Part shown: positions 1-12,091 of the stretch, one piece after another
Numbering within the stretch: the stretch's first letter is position 1
Layout of the letters: the number at the start of each line of letters is the position of its first letter
Source of the DNA: Dallia pectoralis
Lineage: Eukaryota > Chordata > Actinopteri > Esociformes > Umbridae
Assembly: GCA_029465975.1 (NCBI GenBank)
Contig: CM055745.1
Span: 3,270,204 to 3,334,203, forward strand
DNA: 64,000 nucleotides
Direction: 5' to 3'
Made by a program: the position numbers and the translations under genes
The notes under the pieces: model-generated
The model's database searches: none
Seen by the model: only the letters and a program-made list of their open reading frames with translations
What the model was told of the DNA's origin: nothing

Positions 1-237
1 CTACTGAGGATGCTTATCACATTAGAGGTCGTACAGTGGGTTTCTCACTCTCTCCACCTCCATCACCACTCTGGCCTCTACCTACTAAGGATGCTTATCA
101 CATTAGAGGTCGTACAGTGGGTTTCTCACTCTCTCCACCTCCATCACCACTCTGGCCTCTACCTACTGAGGATGCTTATCACATTAGAGGTCGTACAGTG
201 GGTTTCTCACTCTCTCCACCTCCATCACCACTCTGGC
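1..237. repeat. 81-bp minisatellite, about 2.9 copies, cut by window start
   Basis: Units begin at positions 1, 82 and 163 with ctactgaggatgcttatcac or a one-base variant, and the third stops near 237. The copies are nearly identical, so the array is young. The unit is 27 codons long, which explains the open frames across it; these are not genes. The array probably continues to the left of the window. Confidence 0.93.
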
Positions 238-1122
238 CGTAGCGCTTCTAGCAGCGGTTTGGGATGGTCCCAAATCAGATTTGGCCACAGTGCACCACGC
301 GTTTGGTGTCTTTGTCATTGTTCTCTGGTGGCTGCATTTGAAAGCTAGTTTTCTGTCCGCCAAGCGTATTGACATATTTCATGCTGCATGTGTCCCATCG
401 CTGTCCAATGAGTTTCCAGACCCACCCCTCCCTCCCCAGCTCAGTCTGTGCAGTTAATAGCTGAGCTGTAGTTGTGTGTCTGTCTTCTCTCAACACTATT
501 ATCCTATTTTCACAGCGGGTCCTTTTTTCGTAGCAAATACATATCCTAGCTCGCAGTTCAATATTTAATTCTATAAAAGCGTGATCAAGTACACATTTTT
601 CCAATGGACACCAGTTATGACTTTCTGATGGGTTCCTCCGGTCAGCTAAGGGTTGGGGTTCTAGTCTGCTATCTGATGCGTCTGTCCAGAGACCCTATAC
701 TGGCAGTGCAGTTAACCCGTATATGTCCTTAGACCTGCCCTGAACTGCTCTGGTCTGGCCTTAGCTAACCTGGTCATCCCTTCACTTTGTGTTCACGGAG
801 GTCCTATAATCTATAATTGACAGTTTTTTTTTCTAGATTTCTCCGTTACACATCAAAGAACATAAACACGCACGCGCACACGCACATGGTCTGTGGGGCT
901 GGGCCAGTCTGTGTTTGTGGTTATTCCCCACATCCTCTCACACCGCTGGGTACTTTGTGCACTCAGAGGGATTGGGTCTTATCTGTCTTAGGACAGGAGT
1001 TCAATGGCAACAGCCTACAGAGATTGAATACACCCATCTGAGTGCCTGGCTGCTTCAGATGATTAAATGAAAACCTATTGGCCAGAGATCTCTCTCTCAC
1101 TTTCTCCTTGTTACCACGTTTG

Positions 1123-1154
<32 letters not shown>

Positions 1155-1864
1155 TTTAAACAATTCATCGTCCACAGATCTAGTTCAATATACCTTAAAA
1201 AATAAGATCGACAAAAATGTCAGTCTGTTCGCATGTTGTTTTTATAACACCGCTCCATCAGTCCAGACTAGTCCTCCCACAGGAACTACCAGAAAAAAAA
1301 AGATTTCAATTGTGTTGTTACCAAAGAAAAAGTTAGCAGTGAATATTACAAATCAAATGTCGATTAAATGGCAATTAAAGCGTGTCATGCAAAAGGCTTG
1401 TCGTAGCACCAACACTACCGACTTGGGGACCTCTGCTTCAGTGAAGTTGAATCCACAGTCAACCTCCAACCAAAGGTGGAACAGACGAGGCCCGGACAGC
1501 TGCTACGGTTGATTCTTTTAAATAAATGAATAAAAACATATATATCTGTTAGCTTGTCGTGTTAAACCAACATCGGGACCTTGTAGTCCAGATCCCCAAA
1601 GCAGAACACCAACGAAGAAGTTCGCTCATTTTCTCCTCAGAACTTCCTGATCGTCCTCGCTTCCCTGCTCTTTCGGTGGTAATGACTTCTGTGGGTTCTC
1701 AATCGTCTGTGGAGCGAAAACCTCCCCCCTCCATGCGCTGTGCAGCCACAGCCCTTTGATCCATCAGGGTTCATGAGGAGGCTAAGGTTGGCTCTGCTAG
1801 CCTGCTAATCAGTGTGTAAGTAGTGTGCAACTGCAGTCTTCCTCAATTGGTAGAGTAGCCATTG
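238..1864. other. intron, mostly single-copy
   Basis: No exon-like open frame with splice sites and no recognisable repeat family, apart from a short (CT)n run at about 1111-1155. Short open frames here have no family features. It is read as intron because cdh13 exons lie downstream on the plus strand. Confidence 0.6.
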
Positions 1865-2157
1865 TTAGCAGTGCGGGTGGTTAGCAGTGCGGGTGGTTAG
1901 CAGTGCGGGTGGTTAGCAGTGCGGGTGGTTAGCGGTCCGGGTGGTTAGCGGTCCGGGTGGTTAGCGGTCCGGGTGGTTAATGGTCCGGGTGGTTAGCGGT
2001 CCGGGTGGTTAGCGGTCCGGGTGGTTAACGGTCCGGGTGGTTAGCGGTCCGGGCGGTTAGCGGTCCGGGTGGTTAATAGTCCGGGTGGTTAGCGTTCCGG
2101 GTGATTAGCGGTCCGGGTGGTTAGCGGTGCGGGTGGTTAGCGGTCCGGGCGGTTAGC
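1865..2157. repeat. 16-bp minisatellite, about 18 copies
   Basis: Unit ttagcggtccgggtgg. The first four or so copies read gcagtgcg and later copies gcggtccg, so one variant has spread through the right part of the array. The unit is GC-rich and contains CpG sites. Confidence 0.92.
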
Positions 2158-2436
2158 AACAGGCCTTGTTTTGTTCCACTGAGGTTCATGCCTGTGGTTT
2201 AACGTCAGAACAGGGTTGGTTTCATAAACTGTCTGTGTTGCCCCAGGAGACCGAAGATCTTAGCCTCTGAGATCTGAGTTCAAACGCTCTCCGCTCTCCC
2301 AGTCTCCTTTTAATTGCCTTCTTCATTTTTCTCTTTGTCAGAGTAAAATAATGTTGCCATTGTCTGTGGGTTTAATGGCTGAGTTTCAAAAAGTGGGTTT
2401 TTGAAAAGACGTATACATGTTGGTAAGAAGACTGAG

Positions 2437-3855
2437 CAGTAATCTGGGACACAACACCACCCTGACATTAAACACTGTAATCTGGGACACAACACCACCC
2501 TGACAGAATACACTGTAATCTGGGACACAACACCACCCTGACATTATACACTGTAATCTGGGACACAACACCACCCTGACATTATAAACAGTAATCTGGG
2601 ATACAACACCACCCTGACATTATAAACAGTAATCTGGGACACAACACCACCCTGACAGAATACACTGTAATATGGGACACAACACCACCCTGACATTATA
2701 CACTGTAATCTGGGACACAACACCACCCTGACAGATTACACTGTAATCTGGGACACAACACCACCCTGACATTATACACTGTAATCTGGGACACAACACC
2801 ACCCTGACATTATACACTGTAATCTGGGACACAACACCACCCTGACATTAAACACTGTAATCTGGGACACAACACCACCCTGACAGATTACACTGTAATC
2901 TGGGACACAACACCACCCTGACAGAATACACTGTAATCTGGGATACAACCCCACCCTGACATTATACACTGTAATCTGGGACACAACACCACCCTGACAG
3001 AATACACTGTAATCTGGGACACAACACCACCCTGACAGATTACACTGTAATCTGGGACACAACACCACCCTGACATTATACACAGTAATCTGGGACACAA
3101 CACCACCCTGACATTATACACTTTAATCTGGGACACAACTCCACCCTGACATTAAACACTGTAATCTGGGACACAACACCACCCTGACATTATACACCAT
3201 AATCTGGGACACTACACCACCCTGACATTATACACCGTAATCTGGGACACTACACCACCCTGACATTATACACCGTAATCTGGGACACTACACCACCCTG
3301 ACATTATACACCGTAATCTGGGACACTACACCACCCTGACATTATACACAGTAATCTGGGATACAACACCACCCTGACATTAAACACTGTAATCTGTGGG
3401 ACAAACAGTGACACCACCCTGACATTATACACTGTAATCTGGGATACAACACCACCCTGACAGAATACACTGTAATCTGGGACACAACACCACCCTGACA
3501 TTATACACTGTAATCTGGGATACAACACCACCCTGACATTATACACTGTAATCTGGGACACAACACCACCCTGACAGAGTACACCATAATCTGGGACACA
3601 ACACCACCCTGACAGAATACACTGTAATCTGGGACACAACACCACCCTGACATTATACACCATAATCTGGGACACTACACCACCCTGACATTATACACCG
3701 TAATCTGGGACACAACACCACCCTGACATTATACACCGTAATCTGGGACACTACACCACCCTGACATTATACACCGTAATCTGGGATACTACACTTGCCT
3801 TTATCAGAGGGTTCTGTGCCTGACAGATTACACTGTATACTGGGACACAATAATG
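2437..3855. repeat. 38-bp minisatellite, about 36 copies
   Basis: Units start taatctgggacacaacacc and continue with accctgacattatacactg. Spacing of 38 bp was checked at 2440 and 2478. Variants (attatac, agaatac, agattac, and caccg or cactg endings) occur in blocks, for example several caccg units near 3190-3330 and again at 3655-3790. A decayed copy lies at about 3820-3850. Open frames on the minus strand are repeat artefacts. Confidence 0.95.
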
Positions 3856-4137
3856 GCTCTGACAGAGAGAGAGAATTGCTTTTGGCTGTCTGCGGTAATA
3901 CTTCTAGAGTATTCCTCTTCACAATGCACTCAGCCACAAATTGGTTGCCCAGCAGAATAAATTATTAATATGAATCTATTCCTCACAATAACAGAAATGG
4001 ATCTGACATTGAGAAACAAATGGGGATTTGGTGGTGATGGCACAGAGTTCTTCTGTGTGTTTGTGCACATGTGTCAGCTGGTGTCTCTGTCTACTCAGAC
4101 TGCATGCTTTATTGCTTGTGTCCTGCCATCTTTCTTT

Positions 4138-5090
4138 TCCTCCTCTGGCCTCGTATTCAGCCACTGTCAGTCTCCTCTGACCTCGTATTCAGCCACTATC
4201 AGTCTCCTCTGGCCTCATATTCAGCCACTGTCACTCTCCTCTGACCTCATATTCAGCCACTGTCACTCTCCTCTGACCTCATATTCAGCCACTATCAGTC
4301 TCCTCTGGCCTCATATTCAGCCACTATCAGTCTCCTCTGGCCTCGTATTCAGCCACTATCAGTCTCCTCTGGCCTCATATTCAGCCACTGTCACTCTCCT
4401 CTGACCTCATATTCAGCCACTGTCACTCTCCTCTGACCTCATATTCAGCCACTATCAGTCTCCTCTGGCCTCATATTCAGCCACTATCAGTCTCCTCTGG
4501 CCTCATATTCAGCCACTATCAGTCTCCTCTGGCCTCGTATTCAGCCACTATCAGTCTCCTCTGGCCTCATATTCAGCCACTATCAGTCTCCTCTGGCCTC
4601 ATCTTCAGCCACTATCAGTCTCCTCTGGCCTCATATTCAGCCACTATCAGTCTCTGGCCCTCTCAGTCTCCTCTGACCTCATATTCAGCCACTATCAGTC
4701 TCCTCTGGCCTCATATTCAGCCACTATCAGTCTCCTCTGGCCTCATATTCAGCCACTATCAGTCTCCTCTGGCCTCATATTCAGCCACTATCAGTCTCCT
4801 CTGGCCTCGTATTCAGCCACTATCAGTCTCCTCTGGCCTCGTATTCAGCCACTATCAGTCTCCTCTGGCCTCGTATTCAGCCACTGGCCTATCAGTCTCT
4901 CCCTGGCCTGTATTCAGCCACCTCGTATTCAGCCACTATCAGTCTCCTCTGACCTCGTATTCAGCCACTATCAGTCTCCTCTGGCCTCATATTCAGCCAC
5001 TATCAGTCTCCTCTGACCTCGTATTCAGCCACTATCAGTCTCCTCTGGCCTCGTATTCAGCCACTGTCAGTCTCCTCTGACCTCGTATTC
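4138..5090. repeat. 32-bp minisatellite, about 30 copies
   Basis: Unit cctctggcctcatattcagc followed by cactatcagtct. Variants are ggcctc or gacctc, catatt or cgtatt, and actatc or actgtc. Irregular copies with small indels lie near 4650 and 4885-4925. The open frame over the left part is an artefact of a repeat with few stop codons. Confidence 0.95.
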
Positions 5091-5369
5091 ACTGAGTTCA
5101 ATCATTTATCAGTGAGACAGACTCGGCCACCATCTAGTTCAATCACTTATCAGAGATACAGACTCAGCCACCATCCAGCCCATCACTGTGTTCTACAGGG
5201 TCAGACAGGCCTGGTCAGACATAAAGGAAATACTTTATCTACACCAAGATGGCTGGGTGATTGGCCGGGATAACGCTTCTGAAAGGAGAAACCTCAGGAA
5301 CTAGAGGACAGAGCACTGCTGTTTTACGCCTACTGATTGAAACGTTAACTGATTCCCACTGCTTGAGAG

Positions 5370-5395
5370 GGAGAGAAAGGGAGAGTGGGAAGGAC

Positions 5396-5435
<40 letters not shown>

Positions 5436-5630
5436 GGTGAGAAGGAGAGATAGAAAGGGAGAGAGAGAGAAAGAGAGAGAGAGAGTGTGAAGGAGAGATA
5501 GACAGGGTGACAGAGAGAGAGAGAGAGAGAGAGAAGAGAGAGAGAGACAGAGAGGGTGAGAAGGAGAGATAGAAAGGGAGAGAGAGAGAAAGAGAGAGAG
5601 AGAGTGTGAAGGAGAGATAGACAGGGTGAC

Positions 5631-5676
<46 letters not shown>

Positions 5677-5752
5677 TGTGGGAAGGAGAGAGAGAGAGAC
5701 GGAGAGAGAGAGAGAGAGAGAAAAAGACAGGAAGATGGAGAGAGAGAGAGCT
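5370..5752. repeat. GA-rich purine tract with a 119-bp internal duplication
   Basis: Nearly pure purine strand, (GA)n with interspersed gacaggg and gtgtgaagg. The segment starting gacagagagggtgagaagg occurs at 5427 and again at 5546, a tandem duplication of 119 bp. The minus-strand Leu/Ser-rich open frame is low-complexity, not a gene. Confidence 0.9.
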
Positions 5753-5993
5753 GAGCAGTAAAGCTGTTAGAAACATCTCTAGCGAAGTCAGCGAAGTGTT
5801 AGAGAGACAGGTGGTTTACATAAATTAGCATCAACATGTGGCGTAAATTGTGACAGCGTTGAGGACGGTGTAGATCATGTCAAAACACAAGGAGTTGTCA
5901 CATCTTTCTTTTCACTTTTAGACAACCCACAGAATAACAGTACCTCAGTAACACTGTCAAAACAGCCATAATCCCACCACTGACTGGAAGAGG

Positions 5994-6592
<599 letters not shown>

Positions 6593-6775
6593 TTCTCCGC
6601 CAGCGTGGACGAGGGCTCCATCGGGGTGGTGGTCAACCTGACGGTGGACGACAGGGACGACCCAGCGACGGGAGCCTGGCGCGCCGTCTACTCGATCATC
6701 CGCGGCGACCCCACCCGGAGCTTCGAGATCTACACCAACCCGGACAACAACGAGGGAATGCTGTCCCTCATCAAG
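6593..6775 (+). CDS. cdh13: cdh13 exon A: T-cadherin, start of extracellular repeat EC3
   Basis: T-cadherin is a GPI-anchored, calcium-dependent adhesion protein without the classical cytoplasmic tail. This 183-bp exon (61 codons, phase 0 at both ends) starts after a CAG acceptor with FSASVDEGSIGVVVNLTVDD and ends at SLIK before the donor gtaaac. DEGSIG supplies the calcium-binding Glu at the EC2-EC3 linker, and DDRDDP is the DxD calcium motif. NLT at exon residues 15-17 is an N-glycosylation sequon. The stretch VNLTVDDRDDPATGAWRA with TNPDNNEGML fits remembered CDH13 EC3 much better than CDH1 or CDH2. The 183-bp length equals that of the equivalent classical cadherin exon as I recall it. The donor lacks G at +5; read-through into the intron would add 28 codons before a stop at 6857-6859. 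Confidence 0.94.
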
Positions 6776-6881
6776 GTAAACACGCCCCTTGAGAAGGTCA
6801 AGTGGCACCTTTATCTCCAGATGATGGATGAGTTTATAAAGGTATGTTTGTTCGACTAATGTAGTAGGCAGCCTCCGCCTT

Positions 6882-6883
<2 letters not shown>

Positions 6884-6912
<29 letters not shown>
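6884..6912. repeat. (CA)14 microsatellite
   Basis: About 29 bp of CA repeat, 108 bp downstream of the exon A donor. CA repeats close to a donor can act as hnRNP L-binding splicing elements; that role here is inference. Confidence 0.9.
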
Positions 6913-7184
6913 CACACATACATACTTCCCCAATTCTCTGGCTCAGTTTTTATTGCTCTCATTATTCCAATCTGTTCTATGGTAACGGCCAGGGCCGAGA
7001 GAAAAGGGATTCGTCGGAGATTCTGACGTAGCGCGATAAGCGTGATTTATTGCTTCGACCTTTGACCTTGCAATACGATTTCGTTTGCGATAAGAGTGCC
7101 AGCTATGGAGATGGTTTCATAACTTGTGGTAATTTCCAGATGACTTATTATTTGAACAGGTGTCTCGAACATTGTCATTCTAAC

Positions 7185-7186
<2 letters not shown>

Positions 7187-7223
<37 letters not shown>
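7187..7223. repeat. (TG)18 microsatellite
   Basis: Uninterrupted TG dinucleotide run inside the A-B intron. Confidence 0.92.
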
Positions 7224-7224
<1 letters not shown>

Positions 7225-8423
7225 GACTAGGGACTAGTCTAGAGATCGATGCATCCTCAGGGTTTGAGGAGTTGGCCTAGGATTAGCATCTGAATGGGGA
7301 CCCGGTGGGTCAAACGGTCGGTGTATTTTCAGAGTAACCTTGTACGAGAGACGGTAGAGAGAGGTAAACACACCTGATTTAACATACGCCAAATAAGACC
7401 ACTTCAATACCAAGGACAACCTAGACATCTGCCACCACAGGAAGGTTACAAAGACATAAAACCCACCCAGAATAACTGCCTCGGAGACGCATATACAAAT
7501 AATACGGAATCTGGAAATCACGGTACGTTTCGCAAGAATCTTCATGACTCCTTACACAAGCAACTGACCTTATCGATAAGGTCAAAGCAATAACTCACTC
7601 TTATTGGACTAAATCGTAAACTTGGCCGAGTTCCTTTTCTATCCTTTGTGTACCATCCTGTGGACACGTTCTGTAAGCGCACATTGGTATCGGGATTCTG
7701 TCACGACACAAAGATGGATTAAAGTACTGCGATAATGAGCGGCGTTCGTTCCAGTGCTTTGGTGAAATCACCACTTCACAGTTGTTAGCGTCTTCGAAAT
7801 CTCCCAGAAATCCGAAAATAGATAGATGGATGGACGGAGCTGTTCTCTTCACACACACAAACTCTATCATTTGACCAATTAAGCGAGTATTTAGTTCTAG
7901 ATTTTTTAATCTAATTTAGCATTTGCGCGTTAAAAACGTACTCGTTTTCTCCACACCTGCTGGTCGGGGAAGATAATTAGGGTCATGGGAATTTACTGGT
8001 TTTTGCACTCTTTGACCAATCCGGTAAGTGTGGAGGTGGTGTGAAGATGGCGTGCTAACTAGTTGGTTGCCGAATGCCTTGAAAACTGGAACCACTAGTT
8101 GAGACCAACTATATACATACATACATTTAAGATGTCATGCCATTTAAGAAACAAAAATGTGTCTGTAACCTTGGTAACAGTGTATGTTTCTCTCCAGTAA
8201 ACAGGCATCTATGTACATCTACATGACTCATGCTGCTATTAGTCACTGACGTCATGTGATGTGCAAGATGAAGAAGTTAAACTCCTCTCTGTGTGTCTCC
8301 CGTTATTTCTCCTCTGTCCTCACCACCCATCTCCTCCCTCTTGTCCATCTCCTCCCCTCTTCTTCATGCCCTCCACTCTTCACATCCACCCCGCTCTCTG
8401 ATCACCCCTTACCTCCTCTGAGA

Positions 8424-9523
8424 TCTCTCCTCCTCTCTCTCCTCTCCTCCTCTCTCTCCTCTCCTCCCTCTCCTCTCTCCTCTCCTCCTCTCTCCTCCTC
8501 TCTCCTCTCTCCTCCCTCTCTTCCCTCTCTCCTCTCTCTCTCTCCTCTCCTCCCTCTCCTCCTCTTCTCTCTCTCTCTCCACTCTTCTCTCTCCTCCTCT
8601 CTCCTCTCTCCTCCTCTCCTCTCTCCTCCTCTCCTCTCTCCTCCTCTCCTCTCTCCTCCTCTCCTCTCTCCTCTCCTCCTCTCTCCTCCTCTCTCCTCCC
8701 TCTCTTCCCTCTCTCCTCTCTCTCTCTCCTCCCTCTCCTCCTCTTCTCTCTCTCCTCCTCTCTCCTCTTTCCTCCTCTCTCCTCTCTCCTCCTCTCCTCT
8801 CTCCTCCTCTCCTCTCTCCTCTCTCTCCTCCTCTCTCTCTCTCTCCACTCTTCTCCTCTCCTCTCCTCCTCTCCTCTCTCCTCCTCTCCTCTCTCCTCCT
8901 CTCCTCTCCCTCTCCTCCTCTCCTCTCTCCTCCTCTCCTCCTCTCCTCTCTCCTCTCTCCTCCTCTCTCCTCTCTCTCCTCCTCTCCTCTCTCCTCTCTC
9001 CTCTCCTCCTCTCCTCTCTCCTCATCTCCTCTCTCCTCCTCTTCTCTCTCCTTCTCTCTCTCTCCTCTCCTCCCTCTCTTCTCTCTCCTCTCCTCCCTCT
9101 CTCCTCCCTCTCTCCTCTCTCCTCCTCTCTCCTCTCTCCTCCTCTCCTCTCTCCTCCTCTCCTCTCTCCTCCTCTCCTCTCTCCTCTCTCTCCTCTCTCT
9201 CCCTCTCTCTCTCTCTAAACTCCTCTCTCTCCTCTCCTCCTCTCCTCTCTCCTCCTCTCCTCTCTCCTCCTCTCCTCTCTCCTCTCTCTCCTCTCTCTCC
9301 CTCTCTCTCTCTCTAAACTCCTCTCTCTCCTCTCCTCCTCTCCTCTCTCCTCCTCTCCTCTCTCCTCTCTCTCCTCCTCTCCTCTCTCTCTCTCTCTCCA
9401 CTCTTCTCCTCTCCTCCTCTTCTCTCTCCTTCTCTCTCTCTCCTCTCCTCCCTCTCTTCTCTCTCCTCTCCTCCCTCTCTTCTCTCTCTCTCTCTCTCCA
9501 CTCTCCTCTCCCCTCTCCTTTTC
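8424..9523. repeat. 1.1-kb polypyrimidine (CT-rich) tract ending at the exon B acceptor
   Basis: Almost exclusively C and T on the plus strand, built from ctctcctc and ctctctcctc motifs with period-98 duplications (aaactcctct near 9217 and 9315). Rare non-pyrimidine interruptions are mostly ccactcttct or taaact. It runs into the acceptor ttttccaccag of exon B, so the pyrimidine tract of this splice site is over a kilobase long. Open frames of Ser/Leu/Pro on plus and Arg/Glu/Gly on minus are composition artefacts. Confidence 0.95.
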
Positions 9524-9529
9524 CACCAG

Positions 9530-9783
9530 CCTCTGGACTATGAGAGCTTGGTGTTCCACACGCTGCTGATTAAAGTGGAGAATGAGGACCACCTGGTGCC
9601 AGATGTGGGCTATGGTTCCAGCTCTACAGCCACAGTACACATCACTGTCCAGGATGTCAACGAGGGGCCTGTCTTCTTCCCTGACCCGCTTCAGGTCACC
9701 AAAATGGAGAACGTCCCATTGGGCAGTTTTGTGGCTTCGCTCAGTGCTACTGACCCAGATGTCCTCCAATCACAGAGCATCAG
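9530..9783 (+). CDS. cdh13: cdh13 exon B: T-cadherin, end of EC3, EC3-EC4 linker and start of EC4
   Basis: A 254-bp exon entering in phase 0 with PLDYESLVFHTLLIKVENED and leaving in phase 2 (the last Arg codon is split AG|G) at donor gtgagg. SSTATVHITVQDVNEGPVFF is the end of EC3 plus the interdomain linker. Here the usual DxNDN calcium motif is DVNEG, which is also how I remember human CDH13, so it is a family trait and not damage. SATDPDVLQSQSIR carries the DxD motif of EC4. It joins in frame to exon C. Because 254 is not a multiple of three, skipping this exon would shift the frame. It lies between a 1.1-kb CT tract and a 17-bp repeat array. Confidence 0.96.
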
Positions 9784-9913
9784 GTGAGGGATGAGGTCAC
9801 TTGATCCAGGCAGAACACTGTGCTGCATCCTGTTAAACCTGCTGGCTCAGGATGTCATCTGAATGTCATCTGATTGGCATCGAGATTCTTAACAACTGTG
9901 AATGATGAGTTCT
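9784..9913 (+). other. start of the 26.5-kb cdh13 intron between exons B and C
   Basis: Donor gtgagg at 9784 opens a phase 2 intron that runs to the AG at 36266-36267. The first 130 bp are single-copy before the 17-bp array begins. Confidence 0.85.
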
Positions 9914-10252
9914 GTTCAGGTGTGTTTATGGTTCGGGTGTGTTTACGGTTCGGGTGTGTTTACGGTTCGGGTGTGTTTACTGTTCAGGTGGGTTTATGGT
10001 TCAGGTGTGTTACCGGTTCAGGTGTGTTACCGGTCCAGGTGTGTTAACGGTTCAGGTGTGTTTATGGTTCAGGTGTGTTTACGGTCCAGGTGTGTTTAAG
10101 GTTCAGGTGAGTTTACGGTTCAGGTGTGTTTATGGTTCAGGTGTGTTAACGGTTCAGGTGGGTTTATGGTTCAGGTGTGTTTATGGTTCAGGTGTGTTAA
10201 CGGTTCAGGTGTGTTTATGGTTCAGGTGTGTTAACAGTTCAGGTGTTTTTAA
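9914..10252. repeat. 17-bp minisatellite, about 20 copies
   Basis: Unit ggttcaggtgtgtttac with single-base variants. Each unit contains CAG/GTGTGT, which resembles a 5' splice site, the E-box CAGGTG, and often TGTTTAC, a forkhead core. The array starts only 130 bp after the real exon B donor. Confidence 0.94.
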
Positions 10253-11009
10253 GGTACATTGTGTATTACATTGTTTATTACATTTTGTATTACCTGTGTA
10301 TTACATGTGTATTTTCTGTTTATTACATTGTGTATTACATTGTGTATTACATTGTGTATTACGTTTTGTATTACCTGTGTATTACATGTGTATTTTCTGT
10401 TTATTACGTTGTGTATTACATTGTGTATTACATTGTGTATTACATTGTGTATTACATTGTGTATTACATTGTGTATTACATTGTGTATTACGTTTTGTAT
10501 TACATTGTGTAATACATGTGTATTACGTTGTGTATTACATTGTGTATTACATTGTGTATTACGTTGTGTATTACGTTGTGTATTACATTGTGTATTACAT
10601 TGTGTATTACGTTTTGTATTACCTGTGTATTACATGTGTATTTTCTGTTTATTACGTTGTGTATTACATTGTGTATTACATTGTGTATTACATTGTGTAT
10701 TACATTGTGTATTACGTTTTGTATTACATTGTGTAATACATGTGTATTACGTTGTGTATTACATTGTGTATTACATTGTGTATTACATTGTGTATTACGT
10801 TGTGTATTACGTTGTGTATTACGTTGTGTATTACATTGTGTATTACATTGTGTATTACGTTTTGTATTACATTGTGTAATACATGTGTATTACGTTGTGT
10901 ATTACATTGTGTATTACATTGTGTATTACGTTGTGTATTACGTTGTGTATTACGTTGTGTATATTACATTGTGTATTACATTGTCTATTACATTGTGTAT
11001 TACAATTTA
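10253..11009. repeat. 12-bp minisatellite attgtgtattac, about 60 copies
   Basis: Starts where the 17-bp array ends. Unit attgtgtattac with gttgtgtattac and gttttgtattac variants. A longer block with tgtaatacatgtgtattacg recurs several times (near 10510, 10733 and 10877), showing higher-order duplication. Cys/Ile/Thr and Tyr/Val open frames are artefacts of a 12-bp unit. Confidence 0.95.
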
Positions 11010-11511
11010 TCAGTGATTGTCTGTACATCCCATGGTTACAGTCACAGTTCAACACAGTTCAACAATTAATGTTGACTTATGATGTCATTTGTTTTCACTT
11101 TCCACCGTGTTTCACCTTCAGATTGTGTGTATGCTATTAAAATATGTAGATTCCTGTCAGCGAGCTTCTCTAGGTGGAAGTGACAAGTTGATTTTACAGA
11201 AACGAGCAACCGTGAGTGTGGCCCGGCATGACAGCACGCCTGGTGGTTTTCAGACACGTTTCCATCGAGCTCGGGTCTTAACTCTCTCCATTCCTCTAAG
11301 CTTTCCCTGTCTGTCATCAGATACATTGTTTATGTCAGCCAACCACCTCCTCCCAAACCGCCTGTCTGGCTGTCAACTTCTGGTAAACAGTCAAATTATT
11401 CCCCTGTCATTGCTGTGCCCTATTAGCACAAAGACATGTTCAGGTCAACTCTGTTCACCCCAGTCAAATCGTACCAGGCTCACTTCACAGCCTCATTAAC
11501 CTTAACTATTT

Positions 11512-11757
11512 GTCATCGTTCCCTCATTTATGTGTGTTTGGCCCATTACGTTTTGCTGTGTGTAACAGTGACATTGTTCCCTCATTTCTGTGTGTTTGGC
11601 CCATTACGTTTTGCTGTGTGTAACAGTGAAATCGTTCCCTCATTTCTGAGTGTTTGGCCCATTACGTTTTGCTGTGTGTAACAGTGAAATCGTTCCCTCA
11701 TTTCTGTCTGTGTGTGGCTGATTACGTTTTGCTGTGTGTAACAGTGAAATCGTTCCC
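11512..11757. repeat. 58-bp tandem repeat, about 4.2 copies
   Basis: Repeat anchors gttccctcattt occur at 11518, 11576, 11634 and 11692, each 58 bp apart. The last copy carries 2 extra bases and then decays. Core text includes cccattacgttttgctgtgt. Confidence 0.93.
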
Positions 11758-12026
11758 CCGCATCCTGGAAGAGCCATTAGAAATTATCTCGCTTTTTACG
11801 AAAGGGGAACTTTTTGATTGCTTTTTAGGCTTTTAGCACAGATATATGCTCAATTATATGCTCAGTTTGTGAATCATTGGCTAAGATAATATTTATACTA
11901 TGTATGCTAATATTTTTATGTAAATAAGTTAGGTCATAATGAACCCTGAAATATTAAGCACTAAATGATGACATAACAGATGTGTCAGCAGTGTTGCTTT
12001 TATTTGATGAGCAGTAATAATGTAAA

Positions 12027-12055
12027 AAATATATATATAGAGCTGTTTTATATAT

Positions 12056-12086
<31 letters not shown>

Positions 12087-12091
12087 AAGAC
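12027..12091. repeat. AT-rich microsatellite
   Basis: Broken (AT)n run of about 65 bp. Confidence 0.85.

Larger units (their letters stand above)
6776..8423 (+). other. cdh13 intron between exons A and B, left part
   Basis: Phase 0 intron. It is single-copy apart from (CA)n and (GT)n runs. No additional exon with splice sites was recognised, and open frames here are short and featureless. It grades into the CT-rich tract at about 8424. Confidence 0.7.

Noticed and set aside
8256..9769. Open frames of 200-330 codons (Ser/Leu/Pro plus strand, Arg/Glu/Gly minus strand)
   Set aside because: They lie in the CT-rich tract; opposite strands are open together and composition is purely that of the repeat. 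Only 9530-9783 inside the region is a real exon.
10259..11016. Overlapping Cys/Ile/Thr and Tyr/Val open frames
   Set aside because: Products of a 12-bp repeat in several frames; no start context, splice sites or family features.
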